64,000 nucleotides of DNA from Streptococcus suis (GTDB taxonomy: Bacteria; Bacillota; Bacilli; Lactobacillales; Streptococcaceae), in the NCBI RefSeq assembly GCF_902702775.1, contig NZ_LR738724.1:1674001-1738000 (forward strand). The letters run 5' to 3'. The first letter of the stretch is position 1. The number at the start of each line of letters is the position of its first letter. Under the pieces are notes generated by a model. It had not been told where the DNA came from and searched no databases. It worked only from the letters and a program-made list of their open reading frames with translations. A program made the position numbers and the translations under genes. Positions 8,981-18,439 of this stretch are shown here, piece by piece.

Positions 8981-9643
8981 TTATTCCTCTTCTATATGTG
9001 TCAAATTCAATTCTTGTGCCACTTGGCGATCTCGATGTTGTCTGCGCTCAGGATAATTGTAAACCTGACTCTTTCTTAAAAAGTCATACGAGTTTTTCTT
9101 TATAACCTGCTCCTGTTCTCTATCTTCTTTCTTCAAAGAATAGACAGCTGGCATATCAGCGAGAATATAGTCTGTCTGACGTAGGTTGTCCGCCAAACGT
9201 GTCAACCGACCTGCCTTAGATTCAGTTGTTGAAACGACAGGAGGTTTCACCACAACTTTAGCTGGTGCTGGTTTTTCATCTCTTAAGTAGGTTGCTGATC
9301 GTTTTTTCTTCAAGTCTTCTCTAGCCTGTTCACGAGCCAACTGCCCCTGTGTTTTCACTGGAGAAGGCTTCGTTTTAGTCAGTTGCTGAAGGCGTTCCTT
9401 GCGAGAATAATGGCTTGGCTTAGCTTCAAACAGAGGAGGCAGGAGCTCATCTTCCGTTTGTGCTACTGGTTTTGCCGACGCAACTCGCTGTGAATCGGTA
9501 GACCAGCTAAATTCCTTTTCTTGATAAGGTCCCCTGATATTGCTAATCAGGTCGCTCTCATCATATAAACTCATAATTGGATTTTCTCCAACTAGTACCT
9601 CATCATCTGCGACTAGTGGAAATCTTTTTTCATGTCTAATCAT
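8981..9643 (-). CDS. Conserved streptococcal protein of unknown function, mostly disordered
   Basis: I do not recognise a domain. The 220-residue product is very rich in Lys, Arg, Glu and Gln and has no signal peptide or membrane segment. It has short motifs separated by low-complexity stretches: an acidic N-terminus ([14 protein letters not shown]), a basic middle ([14 protein letters not shown] ... [13 protein letters not shown]) and a C-terminal tyrosine-rich patch ([17 protein letters not shown]). Position between a SNF2 helicase and murC, and the one-base gap to murC, suggest a link to wall synthesis or a scaffold for division proteins, but this is only inference. Good AAAGGATG ribosome site. 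Confidence 0.75.
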   Translation of the reverse strand: MIRHEKRFPLVADDEVLVGENPIMSLYDESDLISNIRGPYQEKEFSWSTDSQRVASAKPVAQTEDELLPPLFEAKPSHYSRKERLQQLTKTKPSPVKTQGQLAREQAREDLKKKRSATYLRDEKPAPAKVVVKPPVVSTTESKAGRLTRLADNLRQTDYILADMPAVYSLKKEDREQEQVIKKNSYDFLRKSQVYNYPERRQHRDRQVAQELNLTHIEEE

Positions 9644-9721
9644 AAGTCATCCTTTCGAACCCTTATTATACCATACTTAGGCCTTATTTCCTAATTCTAC
9701 GCTGAGCCAACTGATTCCATA

Positions 9722-12700
9722 TCACTCAATCCCTAAAATCTCACGAATATCCTCAACCGTCAAATTCGCTCGGCTTTCATTGCCATCAAGGACTGTTTTG
9801 ACAAGGTTCTTTTTATTTTCTTGTAATTCTTGAATCTTCTCTTCGATTGTCCCTCTAGTAATCAGGCGATAGCATTCAACCTTTTCAGTCTGCCCCATAC
9901 GATGAGCCCGACTGATAGCCTGTGCTTCCACGGCAGGATTCCACCAAAGGTCGACTAGGATGACTGTGTCTGCACCTGTCAAATTCAAGCCAACGCCACC
10001 TGCTTTCAAGGAAATGAGAAAGGCATCTCGACTTCCTGCATTGAAGGCCTGTGTCATTTCTTGGCGTTGGTTAGCAGGTGTTGAACCAGTCAAAGTATAG
10101 GATGTCATCCCAATTTCTACCAGCTGTTCTTCTATTTTTTCCAGCATATTTCTGAATTGGGAGAATATCAAGACCCTGTGTTCACCTTCTTTTAGTTGCA
10201 AGAGTAATTCTTTCAAACTATTAAGTTTGCCACTCTCACCACTAAACTCTTCCATGAAAAGGCTAGGGGTATCGCAGATTTGACGTAAGCGAGTAATTCC
10301 TGATAGGATTTCTATCTTGCTACGATTGATTTGAGCATCATCTGCGCCAGCTATTTGAGTCCGCATTTGTTGAAGCTGGGCTAGGTAGATGGCTTTTTGT
10401 TCATCTGTTAGTTCATTAAGCACATTGACCTCTATCAAATCAGGCAATTCCTGAAGAACGTCTTCCTTATGACGTCTGAGAACGAAGGGTTGAATGGTCC
10501 GCGCAATGTCCTTGGCTGCTAATTTACCGAAGTCTTGTTTGCCTGGCAATAAACCTGGTAAGACAATTTGGAAAATGGACCAGAGTTCCGTCAAATGGTT
10601 TTCAATCGGAGTACCTGAGAGGGCAAAGCAATTCCCAACCTCAAACTCACGCAGGAGCTGTGCAATCTTAGATTGGGCATTTTTCATAACCTGCGCCTCA
10701 TCTAAAATGAGGTAGTCAAAGCGTTCCTGTCTATAGAGTGCAACATCCTGTCTGAAGGATGGATAGGAGGTAACTAAGACTTGGTGACCATTGGCAATGA
10801 TCTCTTCACGCTGGTCCTTGTTTCCATGGACAACAGCCACATCTAAACCTGGAGCAAACCGCTTGCACTCATCTAACCAGTTATAAATCAAGCTAGACGG
10901 TGCCAATATTAAAACTTTGGAATCTTTTGTCATCCGACTGGACAGAAAGGCGATAGTTTGCAAGGTCTTTCCAAGCCCCATGTCGTCAGCTAAAATTCCA
11001 CCAAAACCATACGTATCCAGCATAGTCAACCACTTAAGCCCTGTCTGCTGATAATCCCTAAGCGACGTTGTTACTTCCACAGCAGGAAGCGGGAACAAAT
11101 CTGGCTGAGCTAGATAGCTTGCCATTTCCTCAAATTCCTTGGAGAAACTGACTTGGTTGAATTGTGACAAGGATTGAGCCAATTGGTAACCAGCAAGAGC
11201 ATGGACTTGTACCTGCCCCTCCTTACCATGACGGGCCCGCAGATAGATTAGGGTTTGACTGATTTTCTTGGTTTCCTCATCAAAAACAAATACCTTACCG
11301 CTCGGGCTAGTATAGTGATCCTCTTGATTCAGCAAGGCTGTAATCGCCTGATCGATTTCAGATTGTTCAATACCTGATAAGTCAAACGAAATATCCAAAA
11401 GTGATCCGTTACGCACAATTTCTAATTGAGGTTTGGCTTCAATATATAAAGCCTGGAGCCTTTCTGCTAGATGAACCTGCCCCATTTTTTGTAATATAGG
11501 CAATTGTTGTTGGAAAAATGGATAGAGATCCTGCTGACTAAGAGCCGCTCTCTGGGCATGATATGTCCCCCTAAAGCCAGCTAAACGAATAGCCTGATAG
11601 ACCCTCTCCAAATGTTGGAAATGGCTGGCAAAAGGCAGGAGAGCCAAATCCTCTTCACTCCTTACCTGACGTCCATCAAAATCCAAAACCAATTGGAGTG
11701 ATAAACTTTCATTTGCCTCCATCTGAATATGAAATTCTGGCTTGAAATCATGAATGATGAAGCGTTTAGGTGCCTTAACAGTCCCAATTGTCTGCAAATC
11801 TAGCAAGCTTAAAGCCAGACGATTTTGGTCAGGGAAATCCACCTGCACTTTTCTCAAACCTGATTCGGTTGGAACAAGTTCGGAAATTTGGTAAATCAGA
11901 TGTTCTTGATGGCGATTGACACTATAAACCGTGCCATTTACTAAGAGATAGCGCCCATGAAAAAGTGGTCGGACTGTTTTTTCGTGAATAACCATTTCAA
12001 TCATCTGCGTGTGAACGGTCACCTCAAAATGATAGAGCCCTTCCTCACCTGTCAACGGAAGAACCATCAAGGAGGAATAGGACTGCTGTTGATAGGAAAA
12101 GTTAAAATGTTCTAGCTGATTTAACAGCTCCAACCCCTCCTCAAAATAGGCTTGTGGCAGGCGAAAATGTCGTCCAAAATGAGTAAGAATATCCGAATCT
12201 ATACCAACTTTCTCTGGTACCAAGGCCCAGAGAAAATCCAGGAGAGCCTGACTTGGTTCATCAAAATTTTCATAAGTAACTTGCTCATAATAATTTTTCC
12301 CTATTTGATAGTGACCATTGGCTTTCACAATGCGCAAAAAAGCTCCGATGTCCCGCACAATGTACGAACGTGTATCTGGCAAACGGGTAATTTTCAAGGT
12401 CCAATCTATCTGACGATCATAGGGCAATAAGCTCCCTTCAACTGATAACTGATACTTAAGCCCCAGTTCAGATTCTGGCCGCAAAATTTCATCTAAAAAG
12501 AGACCGCCAAAATAAGTCCGACGGACGGTTTCCTTATGTTGTTCACCATCTTCTTTCAAAGACTGCTTCATATCCTTGCCCGAGGCATCATTTTTTAAAA
12601 AATACTCCGTGGCAGCTAGGTGTTGACAGTAGCCCTTACTTTGAAATAACTGGCAACTACACTGTAAATCGCTATCTGCATCGCCGTAAGTGAAGCGCTC

Positions 12701-12814
12701 ACCAGCAATATCCAGCACCATCTTTCCATTCTCACTATGAAGAACAGTCAGTTTCCCAGCCTCGTACAAATCAATTCCTTCTTGGCGAATCCGCCCTGGC
12801 ATCATGCGACCCAT
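9722..12814 (-). CDS. SNF2-family helicase/translocase with SWIM zinc finger
   Basis: Large (1030-residue) Swi2/Snf2 superfamily 2 ATPase that translocates on double-stranded DNA; role in bacteria unclear, presumably remodelling protein-DNA complexes. Near the N-terminus a SWIM-type zinc site is visible (Cys52-x-Cys54, Cys63-x-His65). The middle 500 residues carry the bacterial SNF2-associated region. From about 575 come the ATPase motifs: DYQQTGLKWL, ADDMGLGKT (Walker A), LILDEAQ, LSGTPIENHL, and motif VI QAISRAHRMGQTEKV. The frame is open 150 bases further upstream, but that part is intergenic repeat; ATG at 12814 has AAAGGAG at ideal spacing and a family-like N-terminus (MPGRIRQEGIDLYEAGK). 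Confidence 0.93.
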   Translation of the reverse strand: MGRMMPGRIRQEGIDLYEAGKLTVLHSENGKMVLDIAGERFTYGDADSDLQCSCQLFQSKGYCQHLAATEYFLKNDASGKDMKQSLKEDGEQHKETVRRTYFGGLFLDEILRPESELGLKYQLSVEGSLLPYDRQIDWTLKITRLPDTRSYIVRDIGAFLRIVKANGHYQIGKNYYEQVTYENFDEPSQALLDFLWALVPEKVGIDSDILTHFGRHFRLPQAYFEEGLELLNQLEHFNFSYQQQSYSSLMVLPLTGEEGLYHFEVTVHTQMIEMVIHEKTVRPLFHGRYLLVNGTVYSVNRHQEHLIYQISELVPTESGLRKVQVDFPDQNRLALSLLDLQTIGTVKAPKRFIIHDFKPEFHIQMEANESLSLQLVLDFDGRQVRSEEDLALLPFASHFQHLERVYQAIRLAGFRGTYHAQRAALSQQDLYPFFQQQLPILQKMGQVHLAERLQALYIEAKPQLEIVRNGSLLDISFDLSGIEQSEIDQAITALLNQEDHYTSPSGKVFVFDEETKKISQTLIYLRARHGKEGQVQVHALAGYQLAQSLSQFNQVSFSKEFEEMASYLAQPDLFPLPAVEVTTSLRDYQQTGLKWLTMLDTYGFGGILADDMGLGKTLQTIAFLSSRMTKDSKVLILAPSSLIYNWLDECKRFAPGLDVAVVHGNKDQREEIIANGHQVLVTSYPSFRQDVALYRQERFDYLILDEAQVMKNAQSKIAQLLREFEVGNCFALSGTPIENHLTELWSIFQIVLPGLLPGKQDFGKLAAKDIARTIQPFVLRRHKEDVLQELPDLIEVNVLNELTDEQKAIYLAQLQQMRTQIAGADDAQINRSKIEILSGITRLRQICDTPSLFMEEFSGESGKLNSLKELLLQLKEGEHRVLIFSQFRNMLEKIEEQLVEIGMTSYTLTGSTPANQRQEMTQAFNAGSRDAFLISLKAGGVGLNLTGADTVILVDLWWNPAVEAQAISRAHRMGQTEKVECYRLITRGTIEEKIQELQENKKNLVKTVLDGNESRANLTVEDIREILGIE

Positions 12815-12867
12815 TCTAACTCCTTTATCCTTCAACCAATCATCAGCTCTTCTGTAAAATATATCTA

Positions 12868-12971
12868 ATACTCTTCGAAAATCAAAATTATCCGTTGTCA
12901 ACTTGCCTTGATGAACTCCAGTTCTATCTTCGACTTCGTTTCCTAGGCTACTTTTGATTTTCATTGAGTAT
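12868..12971. repeat. Short MITE-like repeat with imperfect terminal inverted repeats
   Basis: About 104 bp whose ends are ATACTCTTCGAAAATCAAAA and, reading inward from the other side, ATACTCAATGAAAATCAAAA (16 of 20 identical). It is of the kind scattered between streptococcal genes (CTCTTCGAAAATC ... CATTGAGTAT). It lies just upstream of the SNF2 gene and on the minus strand is open in the same frame, giving a false N-terminal extension. A piece of one end (ATACTCAATGAAAACC) recurs at 53231. Confidence 0.65.
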
Positions 12972-13028
12972 AAAATATTATCTTTTCATTATAGCATATT
13001 TTCAATTTGAATTGTTTAAATAGGTATC

Positions 13029-13056
13029 AAAAAAACACCAGCTGGTAAACTGATGT
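13029..13056 (-). terminator. Terminator after small membrane protein pair
   Basis: Minus-strand stem ACATCAG / CTGGTGT (one T-G pair), 8-base loop, followed by seven T. Confidence 0.8.
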
Positions 13057-13058
13057 CT

Positions 13059-13367
13059 CTAATGAATAGCTAAATAATAAATCGTTGCCTGCCACATTTT
13101 CAAGATTGTTTTTCTGCTTTTCCAAAGCCAAAATAGAGCAAATAGCAGGAAAACAACTGCCACTACTACGTTAATCAAGCCTTTTCCACCCAAGAAAAAC
13201 TTGAAAAAGAAGACGGTCACACAAGTAAGCAAGGCAAGGAGTAAGATATGAATCAGAACTCCCAACCAACCTAGCCAATAGCGAAGGCCAAAAGGAGGGT
13301 GTTTCTTTTCATCGAAGTCTGCTAGACCAGTCAAAAACTCAACCAAGGTTTCACCGATTATTTCCAT
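13059..13367 (-). CDS. Small membrane protein, paralogue of its neighbour
   Basis: A 102-residue protein with no recognised family. The N-terminal 25 residues are polar; then comes FGLRYWLGWLG and two transmembrane stretches (about 32-55 and 62-82), with a basic loop (WKSRKTILK) before the C-terminus. The sequence around PPFGLRYWLG matches KPFGLRYWFG of the next upstream gene, so the two are a diverged tandem pair, separated by 13 bases. The pair is expressed from the minus strand and ends in a terminator. Function unknown. Confidence 0.7.
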   Translation of the reverse strand: MEIIGETLVEFLTGLADFDEKKHPPFGLRYWLGWLGVLIHILLLALLTCVTVFFFKFFLGGKGLINVVVAVVFLLFALFWLWKSRKTILKMWQATIYYLAIH

Positions 13368-13380
13368 ATGGTCGGTCCCC

Positions 13381-13710
13381 CTATTTCATCTGCTGATAAT
13401 ACTTAGTCCGTCGAATTAAGGTTTTGATAGCCCTAGCCAGTAGAATCGTCAACACACTTGCTCCAAATACCAAGAAAAGAAAGATGCCAACCAAGAACCT
13501 GTCAAAATGGTTGAAAACCATGATGGATCCAGCTGCGTAGGTTACAAAATAAACCAAAAGAGTCACTAAAAATACCAATATACACGCAAAGACTCCAAAC
13601 CAGTAACGAAGACCAAAGGGCTTGTACTGCTTATCTTCATAGTCTACTAGTAGAAGAACAGGAACTGTTAGAAATGCAAACAACATTAGAATGACATTGC
13701 CCGCTATCAT
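13381..13710 (-). CDS. Small membrane protein, first of tandem paralogue pair
   Basis: A 109-residue membrane protein with three predicted hydrophobic segments (about 3-22, 36-62, 70-93) and the shared motif KPFGLRYWFG at about 30-39 between the first two. The C-terminus is basic (RAIKTLIRRTKYY). Strong ribosome site (AAAAAGGAGGTGATTCC before ATG), so it is certainly translated well if transcribed. No family recognised. It follows the der terminator, so it probably has its own promoter. Confidence 0.72.
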   Translation of the reverse strand: MIAGNVILMLFAFLTVPVLLLVDYEDKQYKPFGLRYWFGVFACILVFLVTLLVYFVTYAAGSIMVFNHFDRFLVGIFLFLVFGASVLTILLARAIKTLIRRTKYYQQMK

Positions 13711-13757
13711 GGAATCACCTCCTTTTTTTCATTGTAGCATTTTTTACATGGTATGCA

Positions 13758-13784
13758 AAGAAAAAAGAGGTTGCCCTCTTTTCA
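13758..13784 (-). terminator. Terminator after der
   Basis: Minus-strand stem AAAAGAGG / CCTCTTTT with GCAA loop, followed by more T residues. Confidence 0.85.
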
Positions 13785-13788
13785 TTTC

Positions 13789-15099
13789 TTACTTCCGTTT
13801 CCGTGCAATCAGATGAATCGGTGTTCCTTCAAAGACAAAGGCCTTGCGGATTTGATTTTCCAAGAAACGCATATAGGAGAAGTGCATGAGCTCTTCTTCG
13901 TTGACAAAAACCACAAAGGTCGGTGGCTTGGTCGCAACTTGAGTCGCGTAGAAAATCTTGAGACGTTTACCTTTATCAGTCGGTGTTGGATTGATAGCAA
14001 TGGCATCCATGATGACATCGTTAAGCACAGCCGATGGAATACGGGTATTCTGGCTTTCACTGATAGCCTTGATCATCTCAGGCAACTTGTGCAAGCGTTG
14101 CTTGGTCAAGGCTGACACAAAGATAATCGGTGCATATGACAAATACTGGAATTGATCACGAATATCGTCTTCCCACTGCTTCATGGTGTGGTTGTCTTTT
14201 TCAAGCGTGTCCCACTTGTTGACTACGATAATCATTCCCTTACCAGCCTCATGGGCAAAACCGGCGATGCGTTTGTCATACTCACGAATACCCTCTTCAG
14301 CATTGATGACCATCAATATGACATCGGAACGTTCAATGGCACGCATGGCACGCATAACAGAGTATTTCTCTGTATTTTCATAGACCTTACCAGATTTGCG
14401 CATACCTGCGGTGTCAATCATGGTAAACTCTTGGCCTTCTGGGTCTGTAAAGTGCGTATCAATGGCATCACGAGTCGTTCCAGCAACAGGTGAGGCAATC
14501 ACACGCTCTTCACCCAAAATGGCATTAATCAAGCTTGATTTACCAACGTTTGGACGACCAATCAAGCTGAACTTGATAATATCTGGATTTTCTTCTGCTT
14601 CTTGGACTGGAAGATTTTCAATGATAGCATCCAGGACATCCCCTGTTCCGATACCGTGTACAGAAGATACTGGATAAGGATCGCCAAGACCGAGTGAATA
14701 GAAATCGTAGATGTCATTACGCATTTCAGGGTTATCGACTTTATTAACAACCAAAATGACTGGTTTGTTGGTCTTATAAAGGATACGCGATACATACTCG
14801 TCCGCATCTGTCACACCTTCTTTGCCTGAAACGACAAAGACGATAACATCTGCTTCATCCATAGCAATCTCAGCCTGATGCTTGATTTGCTCCATGAAAG
14901 GAGCATCCACATCGTCAATACCACCTGTATCAATCAAGGAAAACTTACGGTTGAGCCACTCACCAGTAGCATAAATACGGTCGCGGGTCACACCTTCCAC
15001 GTCTTCTACGATAGAAATACGTTCCCCCGCAATACGGTTAAATAGTGTTGATTTACCAACATTGGGACGTCCAACGATGGCGATAGTTGGTAGAGCCAT
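13789..15099 (-). CDS. der: Ribosome biogenesis GTPase Der (EngA)
   Basis: Essential tandem GTPase needed to assemble the 50S ribosomal subunit. The 436-residue protein has two Era-like GTPase domains, each with a P-loop GRPNVGKS (residues about 8-15 and 182-189) and DTAG/DTGG switch ([16 protein letters not shown]), NKVD and NKWD base-recognition motifs, then the KH-like C-terminal domain. Length and order are standard. It closes an operon nrdR-dnaB-dnaI-nitroreductase-der in which neighbours overlap or nearly touch, a layout conserved in streptococci. Confidence 0.97.
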   Translation of the reverse strand: MALPTIAIVGRPNVGKSTLFNRIAGERISIVEDVEGVTRDRIYATGEWLNRKFSLIDTGGIDDVDAPFMEQIKHQAEIAMDEADVIVFVVSGKEGVTDADEYVSRILYKTNKPVILVVNKVDNPEMRNDIYDFYSLGLGDPYPVSSVHGIGTGDVLDAIIENLPVQEAEENPDIIKFSLIGRPNVGKSSLINAILGEERVIASPVAGTTRDAIDTHFTDPEGQEFTMIDTAGMRKSGKVYENTEKYSVMRAMRAIERSDVILMVINAEEGIREYDKRIAGFAHEAGKGMIIVVNKWDTLEKDNHTMKQWEDDIRDQFQYLSYAPIIFVSALTKQRLHKLPEMIKAISESQNTRIPSAVLNDVIMDAIAINPTPTDKGKRLKIFYATQVATKPPTFVVFVNEEELMHFSYMRFLENQIRKAFVFEGTPIHLIARKRK

Positions 15100-15117
15100 A
15101 GCTCCTCCTCTTCTAGT

Positions 15118-15831
15118 TTACAATAATTTATTCTTTTCTAAGATAGACTTTGTTTCTGGTTGTTCAGCCTGACCAAACTGGGCAACCATACGCTCGGACC
15201 AGGTTTCTGTCTGACGGGCACCTGCATAGGCTGTCTGAACTTGGTCGTAGGCTTGGATTACTTCCACGCCTTGCTCCACATATTCTTCCTGAAAGACAAT
15301 GGTTTCACTTGCCAAACGTGGTTTGACAGGATGGTTTTGGGCTGGTCGACCCAAGGCAATACAGAAAATGGGATAGGTATAATCTGGCAAGTTGAACAGC
15401 TCTGCTATTGCCAAGGCCTTATGGCGAATCATACCGATAAAGACGCCACCGTAACCTAAGCTTTCCGCTGCCAAGAGGGCGTTTTGCCCTGCTAGGCTCG
15501 CATCAACAGAAGAAATCAGGAGATTCTCTGTTCCTTTGGCATCAAAGTCTGAACCATGGAGTTGAGCCGCCTTGCTGGCACGATTATGGTCGCCCACAAA
15601 AACCAGAATAGCCTGAGCCTGTAAAATAGCTGGCTGAGGCACCAAATCATAGAGTGCTTGTTTTTTCTCCTCCAACTGCACCACAATGATGGAATAGGAC
15701 TGGAAATTCTTCCAGCTAGACGCAGCTCGCCCAGCTGAAATAATAGCTTGCAAATGTTCCGCCTCAATAGGCTCCTCCGTAAAACGACGGACGGAAGTAT
15801 GATTCAACATCAAGTCTATGGTTTCATTCAT
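15118..15831 (-). CDS. Nitroreductase-family NAD(P)H flavin oxidoreductase
   Basis: A 237-residue FMN-dependent nitro/flavin reductase-like enzyme (NfsA/FRP type). The FMN-binding start HTSVRRFTEEPIEAEHLQAII and the GRAASSWKNFQSYSIIVV loop are typical, as is LGYGGVFIGMIRHK and the GRPAQNHPVKPRL C-terminal signature. Natural substrate unknown; family enzymes reduce nitro compounds, quinones or free flavin. Its ATG overlaps the dnaI stop by four bases (ATGA), so translation is coupled to the primosome gene although a functional link is not obvious. Confidence 0.9.
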   Translation of the reverse strand: MNETIDLMLNHTSVRRFTEEPIEAEHLQAIISAGRAASSWKNFQSYSIIVVQLEEKKQALYDLVPQPAILQAQAILVFVGDHNRASKAAQLHGSDFDAKGTENLLISSVDASLAGQNALLAAESLGYGGVFIGMIRHKALAIAELFNLPDYTYPIFCIALGRPAQNHPVKPRLASETIVFQEEYVEQGVEVIQAYDQVQTAYAGARQTETWSERMVAQFGQAEQPETKSILEKNKLL

Positions 15832-16727
15832 CGGCGGTTATTTCCTTTCAAATGCAAATCGCGAGCCAGATAGCGAATCCGCTCCATTACCCGTTTGGCC
15901 TGCCAGGTCTCATCACCAGACTTGCCAGAGGCGAAATGACGCTCCAAATCATCAAAGGAGAAATTGGAGGTAAAGAAGGTCGGTAGATTTTCCTGCATGC
16001 GGTATTGAAGAATGACCTGCAGGACATCGTCACGTACCCAAGGACTATGTTGCTCTGCTCCAATATCATCTAGCACCAATACCTGAGCCATCTTGATTTC
16101 ATCAATTCGCTCCTTGACAGAACCATCTTTGATGGCATTTTTTATGTCTACCACAAAGGTTGGATAATGGAGCATGGTGGTTGATTGAAGATGTGTCTTG
16201 GACAAAAGATTGGCTAAATAAGCCATCAAATAACTTTTTCCAATACCGAAATTGCCATAGATGTAGAGCCCTTTTGGTTTTTCCTCAAATCGTTTGACAA
16301 AATCTGCAATAGCCTCATAAACCTCAACACGATTAATATCCGTAAAATCCAAGTCCTCAGCTGTAACTTTTTTGAGAGCCTGAGGCATATTGATGAGCTG
16401 GATACGATTCTTGATGGCTTCCAAACGACGGTATTCGACCAATTCTTCTGTCTCAAGATAGGAAACATCCGCATAGCCCTCATTCATGACTAAAACCGGT
16501 TGATAGCCTTTTGCAATATAGGATTCATCCTGCTTGACAAAGAGGTCACGCTGACTGATATATTCCAAAAACTTAGAAATGGAGAGGGTGATTTCCTGCT
16601 GGGTCAAACCTTCTTTTTTGATAAAAGCAGCGACTTCAGGATCACTCACTATCTCCTGATAGAGTTGCTGATAAGATTTTGGACTTGGATTGGTTGTTTG
16701 CGACAACCTGTCTTGAACTGATTTCAT
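15828..16727 (-). CDS. dnaI: Primosomal helicase loader DnaI
   Basis: AAA+ ATPase that loads the replicative helicase on DNA with DnaB and DnaD. The 299-residue protein has an N-terminal helicase-binding region of about 120 residues and a C-terminal AAA+ domain with Walker A YGNFGIGKSYL (about 172-182), Walker B VLVLDDIGAE and a sensor-1 region FFTSNFSF. Start ATG overlaps the last base of the dnaB stop region. Adjacent to dnaB as in other Firmicutes. Confidence 0.95.
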   Translation of the reverse strand: MKSVQDRLSQTTNPSPKSYQQLYQEIVSDPEVAAFIKKEGLTQQEITLSISKFLEYISQRDLFVKQDESYIAKGYQPVLVMNEGYADVSYLETEELVEYRRLEAIKNRIQLINMPQALKKVTAEDLDFTDINRVEVYEAIADFVKRFEEKPKGLYIYGNFGIGKSYLMAYLANLLSKTHLQSTTMLHYPTFVVDIKNAIKDGSVKERIDEIKMAQVLVLDDIGAEQHSPWVRDDVLQVILQYRMQENLPTFFTSNFSFDDLERHFASGKSGDETWQAKRVMERIRYLARDLHLKGNNRR

Positions 16728-17878
16728 CAGCTACCTCCCTTACTTTCGTTTTCTAACATTCGTTTTCTAAGTGCTTCCATTCTTGCCTGAGCTTCAGGAC
16801 TGTTATCCATGACAACCTCTTCCTTACTCCACTCAGGCACATTGCTTTTCTGTGGCTGGCTAGACTTGGTAACAACTTGCCCTGTCTTCAACTCTCTTAG
16901 GTAAAGAACAGCTGCCTCTGCACTGCCAATTCCCTTGTAGGAAAAATCATTGCCCAGCTTCATAGCGTATTTTTCATTCAGATTGGCTGAGTCCACCTTG
17001 TTAAAGGTATAGAGGACCAAGACATTGATAACTTCATCAAGCAGACCCAAATTTGCCAAATCCGTCAAGCATTTTCGTTCTGTTGCGGTCACTGCTGCCT
17101 TCCGTTGCTCCTTGATAAAGGACAAGAAGGTTAGGCTGGATTTTGATTTCGCTTCACGAACAATGGCTTGTTCTTGGGCAGTGAGGTTGGCGCTTTCTGT
17201 TGGCAATGACTGACGTGACTGCTGCAAGCGTTTGGTCGAGATCGTCTGTCCAATAGCTGTTGCTTTAGCCTGACGATAGGTTTCCAACCAGGTCCAGCCT
17301 GCCTGCTCTGCTATGTAACTAAGCGCAATAATATCCTCAGCTTCATCCTGAAAAAGAAGCTTATCTTTAGCCATTAATGCCTTAAAGGCAGACCAGTCAA
17401 AATCATGTTTCGGTTCAAAAACAACTGGAGCCTGCCCATCCATGGTAAAGACCTGAGAAAATGTTTTTGAGATATTCTGTTCCTGATTGGGTAGGTGAAC
17501 AAGCAGATTCTCCATGCTTGACTCCCCAATCTTCCTCGCCAACAAGTTCTTATACAAGGGTTTCGCTAGAAAACTTCTTACGGTCAGAGGGGCTTGTAGC
17601 GCCAAACCTGTTAATTCATCTGCACGATAGAGTTCTAGGAGCCCCATGGCAGTCAGAACATCCAGAGCCTTCTCCAAACGATGCATCCCAAAATCCATGT
17701 GATTGAGAATGACAGTCCATTTGTAACGGCCTTGCCCTTGATCGGCAAAACTATAAAAGTAATAATAAAGCGCTAATGCATCAAAACCGATAATCGGCTG
17801 GTAGCATTGGCTAAGACTGACAATATCAGGTGTAAACGGGCTGATTTTTATATAGGCAAATAAATCATTTGGTTTCAT
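16727..17878 (-). CDS. dnaB: Replication initiation and membrane attachment protein DnaB
   Basis: Firmicute DnaB (not the helicase) helps load the replicative helicase at oriC and at stalled forks. The 383-residue protein has an N-terminal winged-helix DnaB_2-like region ([20 protein letters not shown]) and a second conserved domain around 225-345 with [31 protein letters not shown], then a charged C-terminal tail ([24 protein letters not shown]). It is slightly shorter than B. subtilis DnaB. The start overlaps nrdR by 14 bases and the stop touches dnaI. Confidence 0.93.
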   Translation of the reverse strand: MKPNDLFAYIKISPFTPDIVSLSQCYQPIIGFDALALYYYFYSFADQGQGRYKWTVILNHMDFGMHRLEKALDVLTAMGLLELYRADELTGLALQAPLTVRSFLAKPLYKNLLARKIGESSMENLLVHLPNQEQNISKTFSQVFTMDGQAPVVFEPKHDFDWSAFKALMAKDKLLFQDEAEDIIALSYIAEQAGWTWLETYRQAKATAIGQTISTKRLQQSRQSLPTESANLTAQEQAIVREAKSKSSLTFLSFIKEQRKAAVTATERKCLTDLANLGLLDEVINVLVLYTFNKVDSANLNEKYAMKLGNDFSYKGIGSAEAAVLYLRELKTGQVVTKSSQPQKSNVPEWSKEEVVMDNSPEAQARMEALRKRMLENESKGGS

Positions 17879-18356
17879 CTTTTTTTCCCGGTTTTACCTT
17901 ACTTCCTTTGGAAATCATCTGCTTAAGCAAATTTTCTAGCTCTCCAACATCTTTGAAAGAACGATAAACCGATGCAAAACGCACATAGGTGATTTCATCC
18001 AATTCGACCAATTCTTCCATTACCAAATTCCCAATGACATCGGATTCTATTTCACTATCACCTTGTGCTCGCACCTTCTGTTCAATCCGATTCACCACTT
18101 CATCAATATCATCGGTTGACACAGGGCGCTTTTGAGCAGAACGAATAATCCCATTGAAAATCTTTTCACGTGAAAACTGCTCTCTAGTCCCGTCTTTTTT
18201 CACAACGACTAGAGTTTTCTCTTCAATCCGTTCATAGGTGGTAAAACGTTGACCACATTGGTCGCAGGAACGACGACGACGGATGGTATTGCCATCTTCA
18301 GCCTGACGACTATCAATGACACTTGATTTCAAACTCTGACATTTTGGACAACGCAT
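17865..18356 (-). CDS. nrdR: Ribonucleotide reductase repressor NrdR
   Basis: Zinc-ribbon/ATP-cone repressor of ribonucleotide reductase genes that senses ATP/dATP. The 163-residue protein begins MRCPKCQ with a second CDQCG pair at about 31-34 forming the zinc ribbon, with the DNA-contacting RRRRSC between, followed by the ATP cone ([17 protein letters not shown]). First gene of the nrdR-dnaB-dnaI operon; an extended -10 (TGCTATACT, minus strand) lies about 25 bases upstream. The C-terminus continues with a Lys-rich tail after LLKQMISKG. Confidence 0.96.
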   Translation of the reverse strand: MRCPKCQSLKSSVIDSRQAEDGNTIRRRRSCDQCGQRFTTYERIEEKTLVVVKKDGTREQFSREKIFNGIIRSAQKRPVSTDDIDEVVNRIEQKVRAQGDSEIESDVIGNLVMEELVELDEITYVRFASVYRSFKDVGELENLLKQMISKGSKVKPGKKDETK

Positions 18357-18410
18357 ACTCTTTCTCCTACATAAACTTTATCACTTCAGTATAGCATAAA
18401 AATGACAAAA

Positions 18411-18439
18411 ATAAAAGAAAGCGAGAATTACTCACTTTC
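18411..18439 (-). terminator. Terminator overlapping the end of the AI-2E family gene
   Basis: Minus-strand stem GAAAGTGAG / CTCGCTTTC (one T-G pair), 5-base loop, then TTTTATTTT. The left arm is the last coding bases of the gene. Confidence 0.75.
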
